This document shows, in pieces, positions 14,053 to 21,871 of a DNA stretch of 37,480 nucleotides. A model generated the notes under the pieces. The model saw nothing but the letters and a program-made list of their open reading frames with translations, made no database searches and was not told the DNA's origin. The DNA is from a virus, in the IMG/VR virus record IMGVR_UViG_3300042473_000695, positions 1-37,480 of that record; one strand, written 5' to 3'. The position numbers were made by a program, and so were the translations under genes. The first letter of the stretch is position 1. Every line of letters begins with the position of its first letter.

Positions 14053-15606
14053 ATGAAAATAAATGATGGTTCATCCTGGAAAGAAGCAAAAGCCTTAAAA
14101 ATAAACACTGGCTCAGGATTTGCCGCCGCAAAAAAAGCTTACGTCTATAATAATGGCTGGCAAATTGCATATCCGAATCTACCATCAACTACAGGACTTA
14201 CATTAACATATTCAGGTACAACATTTCCAACTGTAGGAACAGTTTGGGCTGTGCAGGGAAACTGGAATATGGATCCAGCAAATGCCCCAGTTTCATATAC
14301 ATATCAATGGAAGCGTGGCTCTAATAATATTTCAGGAGCTACATCATCCACATACACAACAGTTGCTGCAGACGTTGATTCTACTATAGGAGTAACAGTA
14401 GTTGCAACAAATTTAAGAGGCAGTACAACAGCGAGTCAAACTAATGGAGCCGTAACTTCCCCAACAGTAACTTCCGTTACGGCGACAGACATTACTGCTA
14501 CCCCATTAGCAACCTCTGTATCAATTAGCAAGTCAGGTCTTTCTTATAGCGGAAGCTTTACTGCATCTTCAAATGCAACCACATATAGCGTAACTACAAA
14601 TAATGGTTCAGTTACACAGTCTGACCTAACATTTAGCGGGTCTGGATCTGCTGGATCAACTACAGTTTCAGTTACACCAATAAATACAAATAAGATGGTA
14701 TACCTTACGTGGCCAGCAGCACCAGGTGCAGTATCCTATGATGTATACAAAGGCAATACATCAGTAAATGTTCCTTCTTCTCAACTAAATTATACTTGGG
14801 CGTGGGCAGATGGAGATCCAACTGCATTTACTGTATATCCAAGAACTGCTACTCATCAAGGATACGGAGCCCAAACAACTTTAACTCCTTCAAATAAATC
14901 TGCCGCAACTGCAACAGGAACAATAACAATAGGCTGTACAGCAGGATGGGTAGATGCTGATTGGACATATGGCGGAGTTACATGGAGCGGAAGCTGTGTA
15001 AATAGCACTGAGGCTGGAACCTACAGTTGGAGATACAGACTCTATAGATATGCAGACTGCACAGAAGATAATTTAATTGAATATGGAAGCTATGCAACTT
15101 CAAGAGCATGCACACCAACATGTACAGCAGGATGGCAGGCTGGATCTGATTATACATATAACAATATAACCTGGTCTGGCACATGCTCATCAGATAGCAT
15201 AGAAGGCGGAACAGCTGCAAATAGAACAAGAACTTGGGTTCTTGCAAACTGCACAACAGAGACTAGAACTGAGTTTGGCCCATTCTACCAAGAAAGAGCA
15301 TGTGTATACACCCCACCAGCAACATGTGTATGTAATTATTTCACTTCACCTACAATGAGCTACCATAATTCTTTCGATTGCTGTGGGCAGACAGGTGCAC
15401 AAAGAACAGGATCCCTCAGTGGAACAGTCCCTGGCTCAGGGACATGTTGTCCAGGTGTTTATAATAAAACCGCTACTGGAAAATATGCATGTAAGTCATA
15501 CGACGTAACAAACCAAGCAAGCTCAAACTATTCAACTTGTTATACCGTAGGCGATTGCGATGCTCGATATAACTCAGACGGATCAAGAGACGCTTGTTAT
15601 GCATAA
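14053..15606 (+). CDS. Ig-like, Cys-rich adhesin, 517 aa
   Basis: A 517-residue protein seven bases after the collagen fibre. The N-terminal 40 residues (SWKEAKALKI...VYNNGWQIAY) are a fibre-attachment-like module. Residues about 45-140 look like a bacterial Ig-like domain (YTYQWKRGSNNISGATSSTY). A fibronectin-type segment follows (about 217-285, MVYLTWPAAPGAVSYDVYKG). The last 220 residues are Cys-rich and carry two copies of a module starting CTAGW, with WSG(S/T)C and a final (S/E)RAC (about 296-415), then a region with CC pairs. Disulfides would form outside the cell, suiting a surface-exposed host-binding tip. The Cys-rich modules do not match a family I recognise. Confidence 0.7.
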   Translation: MKINDGSSWKEAKALKINTGSGFAAAKKAYVYNNGWQIAYPNLPSTTGLTLTYSGTTFPTVGTVWAVQGNWNMDPANAPVSYTYQWKRGSNNISGATSSTYTTVAADVDSTIGVTVVATNLRGSTTASQTNGAVTSPTVTSVTATDITATPLATSVSISKSGLSYSGSFTASSNATTYSVTTNNGSVTQSDLTFSGSGSAGSTTVSVTPINTNKMVYLTWPAAPGAVSYDVYKGNTSVNVPSSQLNYTWAWADGDPTAFTVYPRTATHQGYGAQTTLTPSNKSAATATGTITIGCTAGWVDADWTYGGVTWSGSCVNSTEAGTYSWRYRLYRYADCTEDNLIEYGSYATSRACTPTCTAGWQAGSDYTYNNITWSGTCSSDSIEGGTAANRTRTWVLANCTTETRTEFGPFYQERACVYTPPATCVCNYFTSPTMSYHNSFDCCGQTGAQRTGSLSGTVPGSGTCCPGVYNKTATGKYACKSYDVTNQASSNYSTCYTVGDCDARYNSDGSRDACYA

Positions 15607-15610
15607 CATA

Positions 15611-15639
15611 TTGACACCATCTGTGTTGGAAGGTATAAT
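15611..15639 (+). promoter_or_regulatory. consensus promoter, leaderless position
   Basis: TTGACA (15611-15616), 17 bases, TATAAT (15634-15639): a perfect sigma70-type promoter. Only five bases separate the -10 from the ATG at 15645, so RNA synthesis should begin at the start codon itself. Confidence 0.85.
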
Positions 15640-15644
15640 AAACT

Positions 15645-16019
15645 ATGATTAATTTAAACGAAGAAGACTGGTTTCTCGAAGGAGTAAAACAGACACATAT
15701 TGCAGCGGGCAGAACCGCAATGCAGATAGCTTTAATTATAGATGGAACGATTGCTTCATTTATAGGAGTTAGCCCAGAGATAGCAGAGAAGTTTTTAAAT
15801 GCATCTACGATATCTGATATTGGGGAGATAAGCCCAGGAATATTTGAATTTAATCTTGATGGCGAGACAGTAAAATCAAATGAAAAAATATACTCAATTA
15901 TGCTCTCAGATCCAACTATTGTTCATGTAAGCCTAGATGCCCAAAGACATGCAGACAAGGCAGAAGAGGGCTGGTTATACCAAGGAGGCCAATTCGTAAT
16001 TCCAGGAGTTTATGAATGA
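15645..16019 (+). CDS. phage protein, 124 aa, unknown
   Basis: A 124-residue protein ending GWLYQGGQFVIPGVYE, a type of C-terminus seen in small tail-associated proteins of other phages. The middle mixes helix and strand (EIAEKFLNASTISDIGEI). It has no signal or membrane segment. It is expressed from a perfect promoter with no room for a ribosome site, and its stop overlaps the next ATG (ATGA). Function unknown; position inside the fibre region suggests a structural or assembly role. Confidence 0.65.
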   Translation: MINLNEEDWFLEGVKQTHIAAGRTAMQIALIIDGTIASFIGVSPEIAEKFLNASTISDIGEISPGIFEFNLDGETVKSNEKIYSIMLSDPTIVHVSLDAQRHADKAEEGWLYQGGQFVIPGVYE

Positions 16020-16246
16020 CCAGTAAGTGGCAGGAATACAAAGAAAAGTTGGGTGAGACAAGGCCCTGGGATATATTAAACCCTAACACAGAATATGTCG
16101 AAGAAGCGGAAGCAACAAGAAGATATGATATATGTAAGGCATGCCCAGAGCTTATAGATTTAACCAAGCAGTGCAAACAATGTGGATGTGTGATGCCATT
16201 AAAAACAAAGCTTGCAAAAGCTACATGCCCACTATCAAAATGGTAA
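16016..16246 (+). CDS. zinc-ribbon protein (DUF6171-like), 76 aa
   Basis: A 76-residue protein with the pattern CKACPELIDLTKQCKQCGC and a late TCPLSKW. Cysteines in CxxC pairs (about 41/44 and 54/57) form a zinc ribbon. This small protein is common beside tail-fibre genes in aquatic phages and resembles DUF6171; its role is not known. It is translationally coupled to the upstream gene through ATGA. Confidence 0.7.
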   Translation: MTSKWQEYKEKLGETRPWDILNPNTEYVEEAEATRRYDICKACPELIDLTKQCKQCGCVMPLKTKLAKATCPLSKW

Positions 16247-16275
16247 ATATTGCAATTTGAATAAAAGATATACGG

Positions 16276-16281
16276 TATAAT
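16276..16281 (+). promoter_or_regulatory. -10 box before the fibre gene at 16317
   Basis: TATAAT with no convincing -35 (CAATTT at 17 bases). The transcript would have a leader of about 30 bases containing AGGAGG, unlike the leaderless genes nearby. Confidence 0.45.
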
Positions 16282-16316
16282 AAGATAACACGCAACACCG
16301 CCAGGAGGATTTATAA

Positions 16317-16868
16317 ATGGCAACGGTTTTTCCAACAAGTAAAGACAATCTCAGCAATCCCTCATCTTCAAGCGAATTGGTGGGCCATGCCCAGCAACAC
16401 GCAGATGCCAACGATGCAATTGAAGCACTTGAAACAGCAGTTGGTGTAACTAACTCATCCGATTCAAGTTCTTTGACGTACAAGGTAAATACACTATCAA
16501 CAGCAGTTGCAGGAATTGCAAGTAACGCCGATGTTACAACAACTCTTCTTGGACTGGATGGAAATAACGATCTTGAAGTAAACGGTATTGAAAACCCTAC
16601 TAACGTAGATTCATTTTCAAAAACTGCATGGAGAACAGTCCATTACAAGATACAGGTTAAAAAAGGAATTGATGTTTACTCTTCAAACATCACAGCAACA
16701 CATGATGGAACGGATGTTCTAGTATCAGAATCAGACATCATTTCAACAACAGGTAATTCATTGTTTACTTATACCTTTGAAGAAAATTCAGGTATAATTA
16801 GTCTAAGAGTCACCCCTAATGGTGGATCTATTACTTTTAAGTATTATAGAACCGCAATTAAGGCATAA
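16317..16868 (+). CDS. tail-fibre protein, 183 aa
   Basis: A 183-residue fibre-type protein. The first 65 residues (VGHAQQHADANDAIEALETAVGV) match the conserved N-terminal coiled coil of many phage fibre proteins. The C-terminal domain (about 95-183) is beta-rich (HYKIQVKKGIDVYSSNI ... GSITFKYYRTAIK) and resembles the end of the next gene's product. Strong ribosome site AGGAGG. Confidence 0.65.
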   Translation: MATVFPTSKDNLSNPSSSSELVGHAQQHADANDAIEALETAVGVTNSSDSSSLTYKVNTLSTAVAGIASNADVTTTLLGLDGNNDLEVNGIENPTNVDSFSKTAWRTVHYKIQVKKGIDVYSSNITATHDGTDVLVSESDIISTTGNSLFTYTFEENSGIISLRVTPNGGSITFKYYRTAIKA

Positions 16869-16897
16869 TAAAAAAAGCAATAAGAGGAGTCATATAA

Positions 16898-18166
16898 ATG
16901 GCAACAGTAGTCAAAAATTTTAGAATTAAATCAGGCCTCATTGTTGAAGGTACAACAGGTACAATCAATGGCCAAAACATACTTACAGAAACAGGCGGAG
17001 ACGCCTACATCCTCAACCTTGTTGGCGGAGCGACTCTTGTAAAATCAGTAGAAGCCACACAGCTTGAAGTTAATGGTGCAGGTAAGCTTTCCGTAAAGTC
17101 TGGCGTATTTGATGCAGCAGGCGCAGCAGCAGCTGCACAGACTGCAGCAGAAGCAACTGCATCAGCAGATGCAACATCAAAGGCTAATGCCGCATCATCA
17201 TCTGCAATTTCAGCAGCCTCAACAGATGCTACAACCAAGGTAGCTGCAGAAGCAGCACTTAGAGTATCAGGCGATGCAGCTTCAGTTTCAACTGCAGCAG
17301 CAGATGCTACAACTAAAGCAGATGCAGCTCAAGCAGCAGCAATTTCTGCAGCATCAGCAGACGCTACAACCAAGGCCAATGCAGCAAAAGCAGGAGCAGA
17401 AGCTACTGCAGCAGCAGCACTTTCAACTGCAATCTCAACAGAGGTTACAAACCGTAATACAGCAATTTCATCTGCAGTAGATTCATTAGTAGACGGTGCA
17501 CCAGCACTTCTCAATACATTAAATGAATTAGCAGCAGCAATTAACGATGATGCTAATTACACAACAACTCTTACATCAGCATTAGCAACAAAGGCTAATT
17601 CATCTGACGTTACAACAGCAATTGCAACTGCAAAAACTGCGGCAGAAGCCACAGCTTCAGCAGACGCTACATCTAAGGTAGCCGCAGAAGCAGCCCTCAG
17701 AGTATCAGGAGACGCAGCCTCAGTTGCTACAGCATCAGCTGATGCAACATCAAAAGCTAACGCCGCTCAAGCAGCAGCAGAAGCAACAGCAGCAGCTGCT
17801 AACACAGCTCAGCAAGCAGGAACAACAGCATTTACAGCGCTAAACGTAAATGATCAAGCAAAGCAAATTGCAGCTTCATCATCTGGAACAGCATCAGTTG
17901 CTGGAACAGCTTACCAGTGGGCAAAGGCTGACTATCGTTCAGCTAAGCTACTTGTTAAGATTGATAACGCAACACACAATGAAATATCTGAAATTCTATT
18001 AACACTAGATGCATCAGATAACGTAGCAATTACAGAATATGCAATTGTTGGAACTAATGGATCAAGAGGAACGATTACAGCAGAAGTATCTGGTGCAGAT
18101 GTTCTTGTAAAGGTCACACCAACAAATAACTCAACAGTTAAAGTATCTGGAACACTACTTAAATAA
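16898..18166 (+). CDS. Ala-rich tail fibre, 422 aa
   Basis: A 422-residue fibre. Residues 1-70 (MATVVKNFRIKSGLIVEG...) are a beta module also present in the 119-aa protein at 18238. About 70-330 is extremely Ala/Ser/Thr-rich with repeats such as ADATSKANAA and EAALRVSGDAAS, probably a long trimeric coiled coil. It is interrupted by a phage-tail-repeat unit (GAPALLNTLNELAAAINDD, about 202-220). The last 95 residues are a beta-rich tip (SAKLLVKIDNATHNEISEIL). GAGGAG precedes the ATG. Confidence 0.75.
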   Translation: MATVVKNFRIKSGLIVEGTTGTINGQNILTETGGDAYILNLVGGATLVKSVEATQLEVNGAGKLSVKSGVFDAAGAAAAAQTAAEATASADATSKANAASSSAISAASTDATTKVAAEAALRVSGDAASVSTAAADATTKADAAQAAAISAASADATTKANAAKAGAEATAAAALSTAISTEVTNRNTAISSAVDSLVDGAPALLNTLNELAAAINDDANYTTTLTSALATKANSSDVTTAIATAKTAAEATASADATSKVAAEAALRVSGDAASVATASADATSKANAAQAAAEATAAAANTAQQAGTTAFTALNVNDQAKQIAASSSGTASVAGTAYQWAKADYRSAKLLVKIDNATHNEISEILLTLDASDNVAITEYAIVGTNGSRGTITAEVSGADVLVKVTPTNNSTVKVSGTLLK

Positions 18167-18180
18167 TTAAATAAAGGTTT

Positions 18181-18205
18181 TGGGGGATTCCTTAAAAATC
18201 CCCCA
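18181..18205. other. 9-bp hairpin between fibre genes
   Basis: TGGGGGATT pairs with AATCCCCCA around seven bases. Neither strand shows a U-tract after the stem, so it may be an mRNA-stabilising or processing structure rather than a terminator. Confidence 0.5.
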
Positions 18206-18237
18206 CAATAAAACAATTAGGGGATAAGTGAACTTAA

Positions 18238-18597
18238 ATGGCAACAGTTAATAAGAATTTTAGAGTAAAGAATGGATTGAATGTGGCTGGTACAGCTACG
18301 TTTGATTCTAATATTGTATTAGGCACCGCCCCGATAGCATTTGATGAAACAACAGGGAGACTACAGGTTCAGATTAATGGAACTTGGGTCTCTTTAGCAC
18401 ATACAACAGATGTAGTAGATACATCTGGAGCAATTAGCTTTATGGATATTGGATTAGCAATCGATTACGATGGCAATCCAGTCTATACAGTTCAGGCAAA
18501 CGGGGTTGTAACAACAGCGACTAAATTCGCTGACGGCGGAACCCCTTCAACAACTTCATACGATCTATCCTTTGACTCCAGCACAATTAATGCTTAA
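18238..18597 (+). CDS. short tail-fibre component, 119 aa
   Basis: A 119-residue protein that opens like the fibre upstream (MATVNKNFRVKNGLNVAGTA) but lacks the Ala-rich shaft. It contains GRLQVQINGTWVSLAHTTD, a fibre beta-hairpin, and a small C-terminal beta domain. It could be a cap or a short paralogous fibre. Ribosome site AGGGGAT. Confidence 0.65.
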   Translation: MATVNKNFRVKNGLNVAGTATFDSNIVLGTAPIAFDETTGRLQVQINGTWVSLAHTTDVVDTSGAISFMDIGLAIDYDGNPVYTVQANGVVTTATKFADGGTPSTTSYDLSFDSSTINA

Positions 18598-18612
18598 TTG
18601 TAATGGGCTCAG

Positions 18613-18621
18613 TGGTATAAT
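18613..18621 (+). promoter_or_regulatory. extended -10 promoter
   Basis: TGGTATAAT (TATAAT 18616-18621). The leader to the ATG at 18653 is about 25 bases and has AGGGG. No clear -35. Confidence 0.6.
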
Positions 18622-18652
18622 TTACAAATAATATAAAATAAGGGGTGGCATA

Positions 18653-20455
18653 ATGTCAACAGTAAGAATTCAAGTAAGAAGAGGCGTCGCAGCAGACTGG
18701 ACCTCAGTTAACCCAATACTAGCAGCAGGAGAAATGGGTTACGAATCAGATACAAACAAGTTTAAATTTGGTAACGGTACAGGAACATGGAGCACACTTT
18801 CATATGGTGCATCAGATACACCTGGCGTTACAGAAATTGCACAAGATGCAATAAATTCAGCTCTTTCAGTTGGAACAGGTCTTACAAAGACATACAATGA
18901 TGGCGCTAACACAATTACAGTAGCTATCAATGATGCAGTTTGGGCAACTAGGGCATATGTAGATTCAGCCAATACAGGCCTAGTAAGCACAGCGGACTTA
19001 ACATACATTCCATTTGAAGACAGAGGGGTTGCAAACGGAGTTGCTTCACTAGATGCAAATACCACAGTACCATCAGCTCAAATAAGCGATTCTTCAGTAA
19101 GAAGCAAAATTAGTGCTTCTGGAGATGGTATTTCATACAACTCATCAACTGGAGCGCTATCACTTGATTTTTCAAACGCAGCAACATCTGTTGCAAGCCA
19201 AGGATATGTAGCAACACAAATTGCAAATACTGTAAACGGTGCACCAGGAGCACTAGACACTCTTCTAGAGCTTTCAAATGCATTAGGAGCAGATGCAAAT
19301 TTTGCAACAACAGTAACAAATAACCTTGCAACAAAATCACCAATTAATTCACCAACATTTACTGGAATAGTAACAATCCCAACGGGAGCAGTTATTTCAG
19401 GATACGACCTTCAAGCAGATAGAGAGTCTGCAGTAACAGCAGCAGTTTCAACAGCAGCAACAGACGCAACATCAAAGGCTAACGCCGCTCAAGCAGCAGC
19501 AATTTCTGCAGCAGCAGCAACTGCATCAGCAGATGCGACAGAAAAAGCCAACGCAGCCCAGTCTGCAGCAGCAACAGACGCTACTACAAAGGCAAACGCC
19601 GCTCAAGCATCAGCAATTTCTGCAGCAGCAACAGACGCTACTACAAAGGCATCCGCCGCTCAAGCAGCAGCAATTTCTGCAGCAGCATCAGACGCTACAG
19701 GCAAGGCTGACGGAGCAGTTGCAACTGCATCAGCAGATGCGACAGCAAAAGCCAACGCAGCACAAGCCGCAGCAATTGCAGCAGCAGCAACTGCAGCAGG
19801 ATCTGCTCTTTCATCACATGAATCAGATACAACAAACGTTCACGGAATTTCGGACACATCACTTCTAGCACTTAAGTCAGAGGTTGCAGCAGTAACAGCA
19901 GCTACACTAGGTCTTGGAAACGTAAACAACACAGCAGATTCAGCAAAGCCAGTATCTACAGCACAGGCTACAGCAATCGCAACTGCTAAGTCAGAAGCAA
20001 TTGCAGATGCAACAGCACAGGTAAATGCAGTTATCGCAGCAGCACCAGCAGCAATGAACACACTTGATGAACTTGCAGCAGCACTTGGCGATGACGCTAA
20101 CTATGCAGCAACAATAACAACTGCGCTTGCAGGCAAAGTTCCTTCAGCTACACCAATTTCACAGAAGACAGCAAGCTACACTCTTTCATCAGTAAATGAA
20201 AAAGACTCAATGATCGAAATGAATGCAGCAGGTGCAACGACAGTCACAATCCCAACAGATTCGGCAGTTGCGTTCCCAATCGGTACATCACTAGATGTTC
20301 TTAGAGTGGGAGCAGGCGCAGTAGACATTGCAGCAGCAGGCGGAGTTACAGTAAATGCAACTCCAGGATTAAAGCTTCGTGCACAGTGGTCATCAGCAAC
20401 ATTAATAAAGAGAGCAGCAAATACTTGGGTACTTGTTGGCGATCTGTCAGCTTAA
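18653..20455 (+). CDS. large Ala-rich tail fibre, 600 aa
   Basis: A 600-residue fibre. The N-terminus (VRIQVRRGVAADW...PILAAGEMGYESDTNKFK) is homologous to that of the collagen fibre at 11916 (Mtd-like). Two phage-tail-repeat units are seen (NGAPGALDTLLELSNALG near 194 and AAPAAMNTLDELAAALGDD near 463). They flank a long Ala-rich repeat shaft (about 255-385) built from ADATTKANAAQAAAISAA-type units. A beta-rich C-terminal domain of about 90 residues (TASYTLSSVNEKDSMIEMN ... LKLRAQWSSATLIKRAANTW) is like the C-terminal domains of trimeric fibres that bind surfaces. Part of the virion adhesion apparatus. Confidence 0.75.
   Translation: MSTVRIQVRRGVAADWTSVNPILAAGEMGYESDTNKFKFGNGTGTWSTLSYGASDTPGVTEIAQDAINSALSVGTGLTKTYNDGANTITVAINDAVWATRAYVDSANTGLVSTADLTYIPFEDRGVANGVASLDANTTVPSAQISDSSVRSKISASGDGISYNSSTGALSLDFSNAATSVASQGYVATQIANTVNGAPGALDTLLELSNALGADANFATTVTNNLATKSPINSPTFTGIVTIPTGAVISGYDLQADRESAVTAAVSTAATDATSKANAAQAAAISAAAATASADATEKANAAQSAAATDATTKANAAQASAISAAATDATTKASAAQAAAISAAASDATGKADGAVATASADATAKANAAQAAAIAAAATAAGSALSSHESDTTNVHGISDTSLLALKSEVAAVTAATLGLGNVNNTADSAKPVSTAQATAIATAKSEAIADATAQVNAVIAAAPAAMNTLDELAAALGDDANYAATITTALAGKVPSATPISQKTASYTLSSVNEKDSMIEMNAAGATTVTIPTDSAVAFPIGTSLDVLRVGAGAVDIAAAGGVTVNATPGLKLRAQWSSATLIKRAANTWVLVGDLSA
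19441..19790 (+). repeat. imperfect tandem coding repeats in fibre gene
   Basis: Units of about 60 bases built around GACGCTACTACAAAGGC and GCCGCTCAAGCAGCAGC repeat here, and near-identical stretches occur in the fibre gene at 16898-18166 (for example near 17750). They encode the Ala-rich shaft and could allow recombination within and between the two genes. Confidence 0.65.
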
Positions 20456-20483
20456 TTAGATAAAAGATAATAGGAGATAAAAA

Positions 20484-21809
20484 ATGGCAAATAAGAAAAT
20501 CGGTATTAAGTCTTCAGCACAGGATAACTTCCTAGAGCCAAAGGCCGTTACTGGATTTACTGCCACTGGTGTTAACGGAGGGGCGTTCAATAGCGGTTCA
20601 GCGAATTTAGCTTGGACGCTTCCATCCGATTCACCAGCAGCAACACTATATACAATAGTGTCAAGTCCAGCAACAACAACACAAACATCAACTTCTACCA
20701 CAAAGGCTTTTACAGGCCTCGCTGGTGGAACATCATACACATTTACAATAACTCCATCTAATGCAGTTGGCAACGGTCCGACCACTACTTCAGGTGCTAC
20801 AACACCTACTACTGTCCCAGCTCAAGTTGGTGTTGTTTCAGCATCATCTTCAACAGCAGGAACAGACGTAGTGTCATGGTCAGCACCAGCAAATGGTGGA
20901 TCAGCAATTACGGCATATTACTGGGCATCATCAGACGGAAAGTCTGGCAGTACAGCATCAACATCCGTATCAGTTGCTCAAGAACAAGGAACTGCACAGA
21001 CATACACTGTTTATGCAGCCAATGCTAACGGAAATGGTGCTGCATCAGGTGCCTCTGCTTCAGTTACAACCTTCTTCTCACCACCTTCATTCTTTTCCCC
21101 TCCAGGGTTCTTTTCCCCTCCAGGGTTCTTCGCACCTCCAGGGTTCTTTTCACCTCCAGGGTTCTTCGCACCTCCAGGGTTCTTTTCACCTCCAGGGTTC
21201 TTCGCACCTCCAGGGTTCTTTGCACCTCCAGGGTTCTTTTCACCTCCAGGGTTCTTTTCCCCTCCAGGGTTCTTTTCACCTCCAGGGTTCTTTTCCCCTC
21301 CAGGATTTGGCGGATGCATAGAAGAAAACACACTTATTAAAACAACAACAGGAATGAAGGCTATTAAAGATCTAGCAGTTGGAGATACAATTGTCTCAGT
21401 AGATTTAGCTGGAATCCCATTAGTTGGCTCACAAGAAGAGTCAGAGTTTGATCTAGCACTATGGAATTCAGACAACCTAGTCTCTTCAGGAAATGTTGAA
21501 GCTACAGTAACTTCAAAGATTGGTAAAATTGTACCGCAGGTAATGTATTTTAATGGCAATGAGTCAAAGAAGGTATCTCTAGTACAGCATGTATTTATTA
21601 AAAGAGATGGCATGTACCAGGTTCAAGTTTCAGCAGACGTAGTTGAGGGAGATTACCTTGTTCATGTAAATGAAGACGGATCCCTTACAGACGAGCTAAT
21701 CGAATCAATCACACTGGTTGATGGAGTAGCAACAGTATATAGATTAAATACAGAGCCACAAGACTGGTTCGTTGCAGATGGAATTCTGCTACATAATTTA
21801 AAGATCTAA
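20484..21809 (+). CDS. FN3 - (FFxPPG)13 - Hint autoprocessing protein, 441 aa
   Basis: A 441-residue protein in three parts. Residues about 20-195 are two fibronectin-III-like domains (YTFTITPSNAVGNGPTT and the later AYYWASSDG...YTVYAANANGNG). Residues 197-274 are 13 perfect hexapeptides FF(S/A)PP(G/S). After FGG, Cys278 opens a Hint domain (278-441): CIEENTLIKTTTGMKAIKDL with AVGDTIVS, a central QHVFIKRDGMYQV in the place of the block-B His motif, and the closing WFVADGILLHNL. Hint domains break the peptide bond before their first Cys through a thioester. Only three residues follow the final His-Asn, so it cannot splice a C-extein; cleavage or attachment to another molecule, as in hedgehog, is likely. 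It sits directly before the oxygenase operon; Pro-Pro-Gly is a collagen P4H motif. Confidence 0.85.
   Translation: MANKKIGIKSSAQDNFLEPKAVTGFTATGVNGGAFNSGSANLAWTLPSDSPAATLYTIVSSPATTTQTSTSTTKAFTGLAGGTSYTFTITPSNAVGNGPTTTSGATTPTTVPAQVGVVSASSSTAGTDVVSWSAPANGGSAITAYYWASSDGKSGSTASTSVSVAQEQGTAQTYTVYAANANGNGAASGASASVTTFFSPPSFFSPPGFFSPPGFFAPPGFFSPPGFFAPPGFFSPPGFFAPPGFFAPPGFFSPPGFFSPPGFFSPPGFFSPPGFGGCIEENTLIKTTTGMKAIKDLAVGDTIVSVDLAGIPLVGSQEESEFDLALWNSDNLVSSGNVEATVTSKIGKIVPQVMYFNGNESKKVSLVQHVFIKRDGMYQVQVSADVVEGDYLVHVNEDGSLTDELIESITLVDGVATVYRLNTEPQDWFVADGILLHNLKI
21072..21305 (+). repeat. 13 x 18-bp tandem repeat encoding FF(S/A)PP(G/S)
   Basis: Thirteen in-frame 18-base units of the form TTCTTTTCxCCTCCAGGG, with Ser/Ala alternation through TCC/TCA or GCA. 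The nucleotide identity between copies is very high, suggesting recent expansion. It ends four codons before the Hint cysteine. Confidence 0.95.
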
Positions 21810-21836
21810 TATACAAAAGCTGTTTATTTTTAATAA

Positions 21837-21865
21837 TTGACATTTATATACTTAAATGTCATAAT
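21837..21865 (+). promoter_or_regulatory. promoter with palindromic operator before the oxygenase operon
   Basis: TTGACA (21837-21842), 17 bases, CATAAT (21860-21865), then six bases to the ATG at 21872, a leaderless position. A perfect 9-bp inverted repeat, TGACATTTA (21838-21846) and TAAATGTCA (21853-21861), spans from inside the -35 into the -10. A bound dimer would block the polymerase. TGACATTTA is the core of the box found at the leftward promoters (811-821 and 1076-1086). Confidence 0.75.
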
Positions 21866-21871
21866 AAATAA

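Noticed and set aside
18181-18205. Rho-independent terminator between fibre genes
   Set aside because: A strong stem is present, but no U-tract follows on either strand.
11916-20455. Diversity-generating retroelement acting on the Mtd-like fibres
   Set aside because: No reverse transcriptase gene and no template/variable repeat pair were seen in the window; Mtd-like N-termini are common in ordinary fibres.
21072-21305. CRISPR-like array
   Set aside because: The 18-bp units are contiguous and in frame, with no unique spacers; they encode hexapeptides.
21011-21613. Minus-strand frame with NPGGEK repeats that looks like a Gly-rich or collagen-like protein
   Set aside because: It is the complement of the FFxPPG repeat region; it has no ribosome site or promoter and conflicts with the well-supported plus-strand gene with Hint domain.
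20484-21809. Full intein in the FN3-PPG-Hint gene
   Set aside because: Only three residues follow the terminal His-Asn and there is no C-extein nucleophile, so protein splicing is not possible; Hint cleavage is the better reading.
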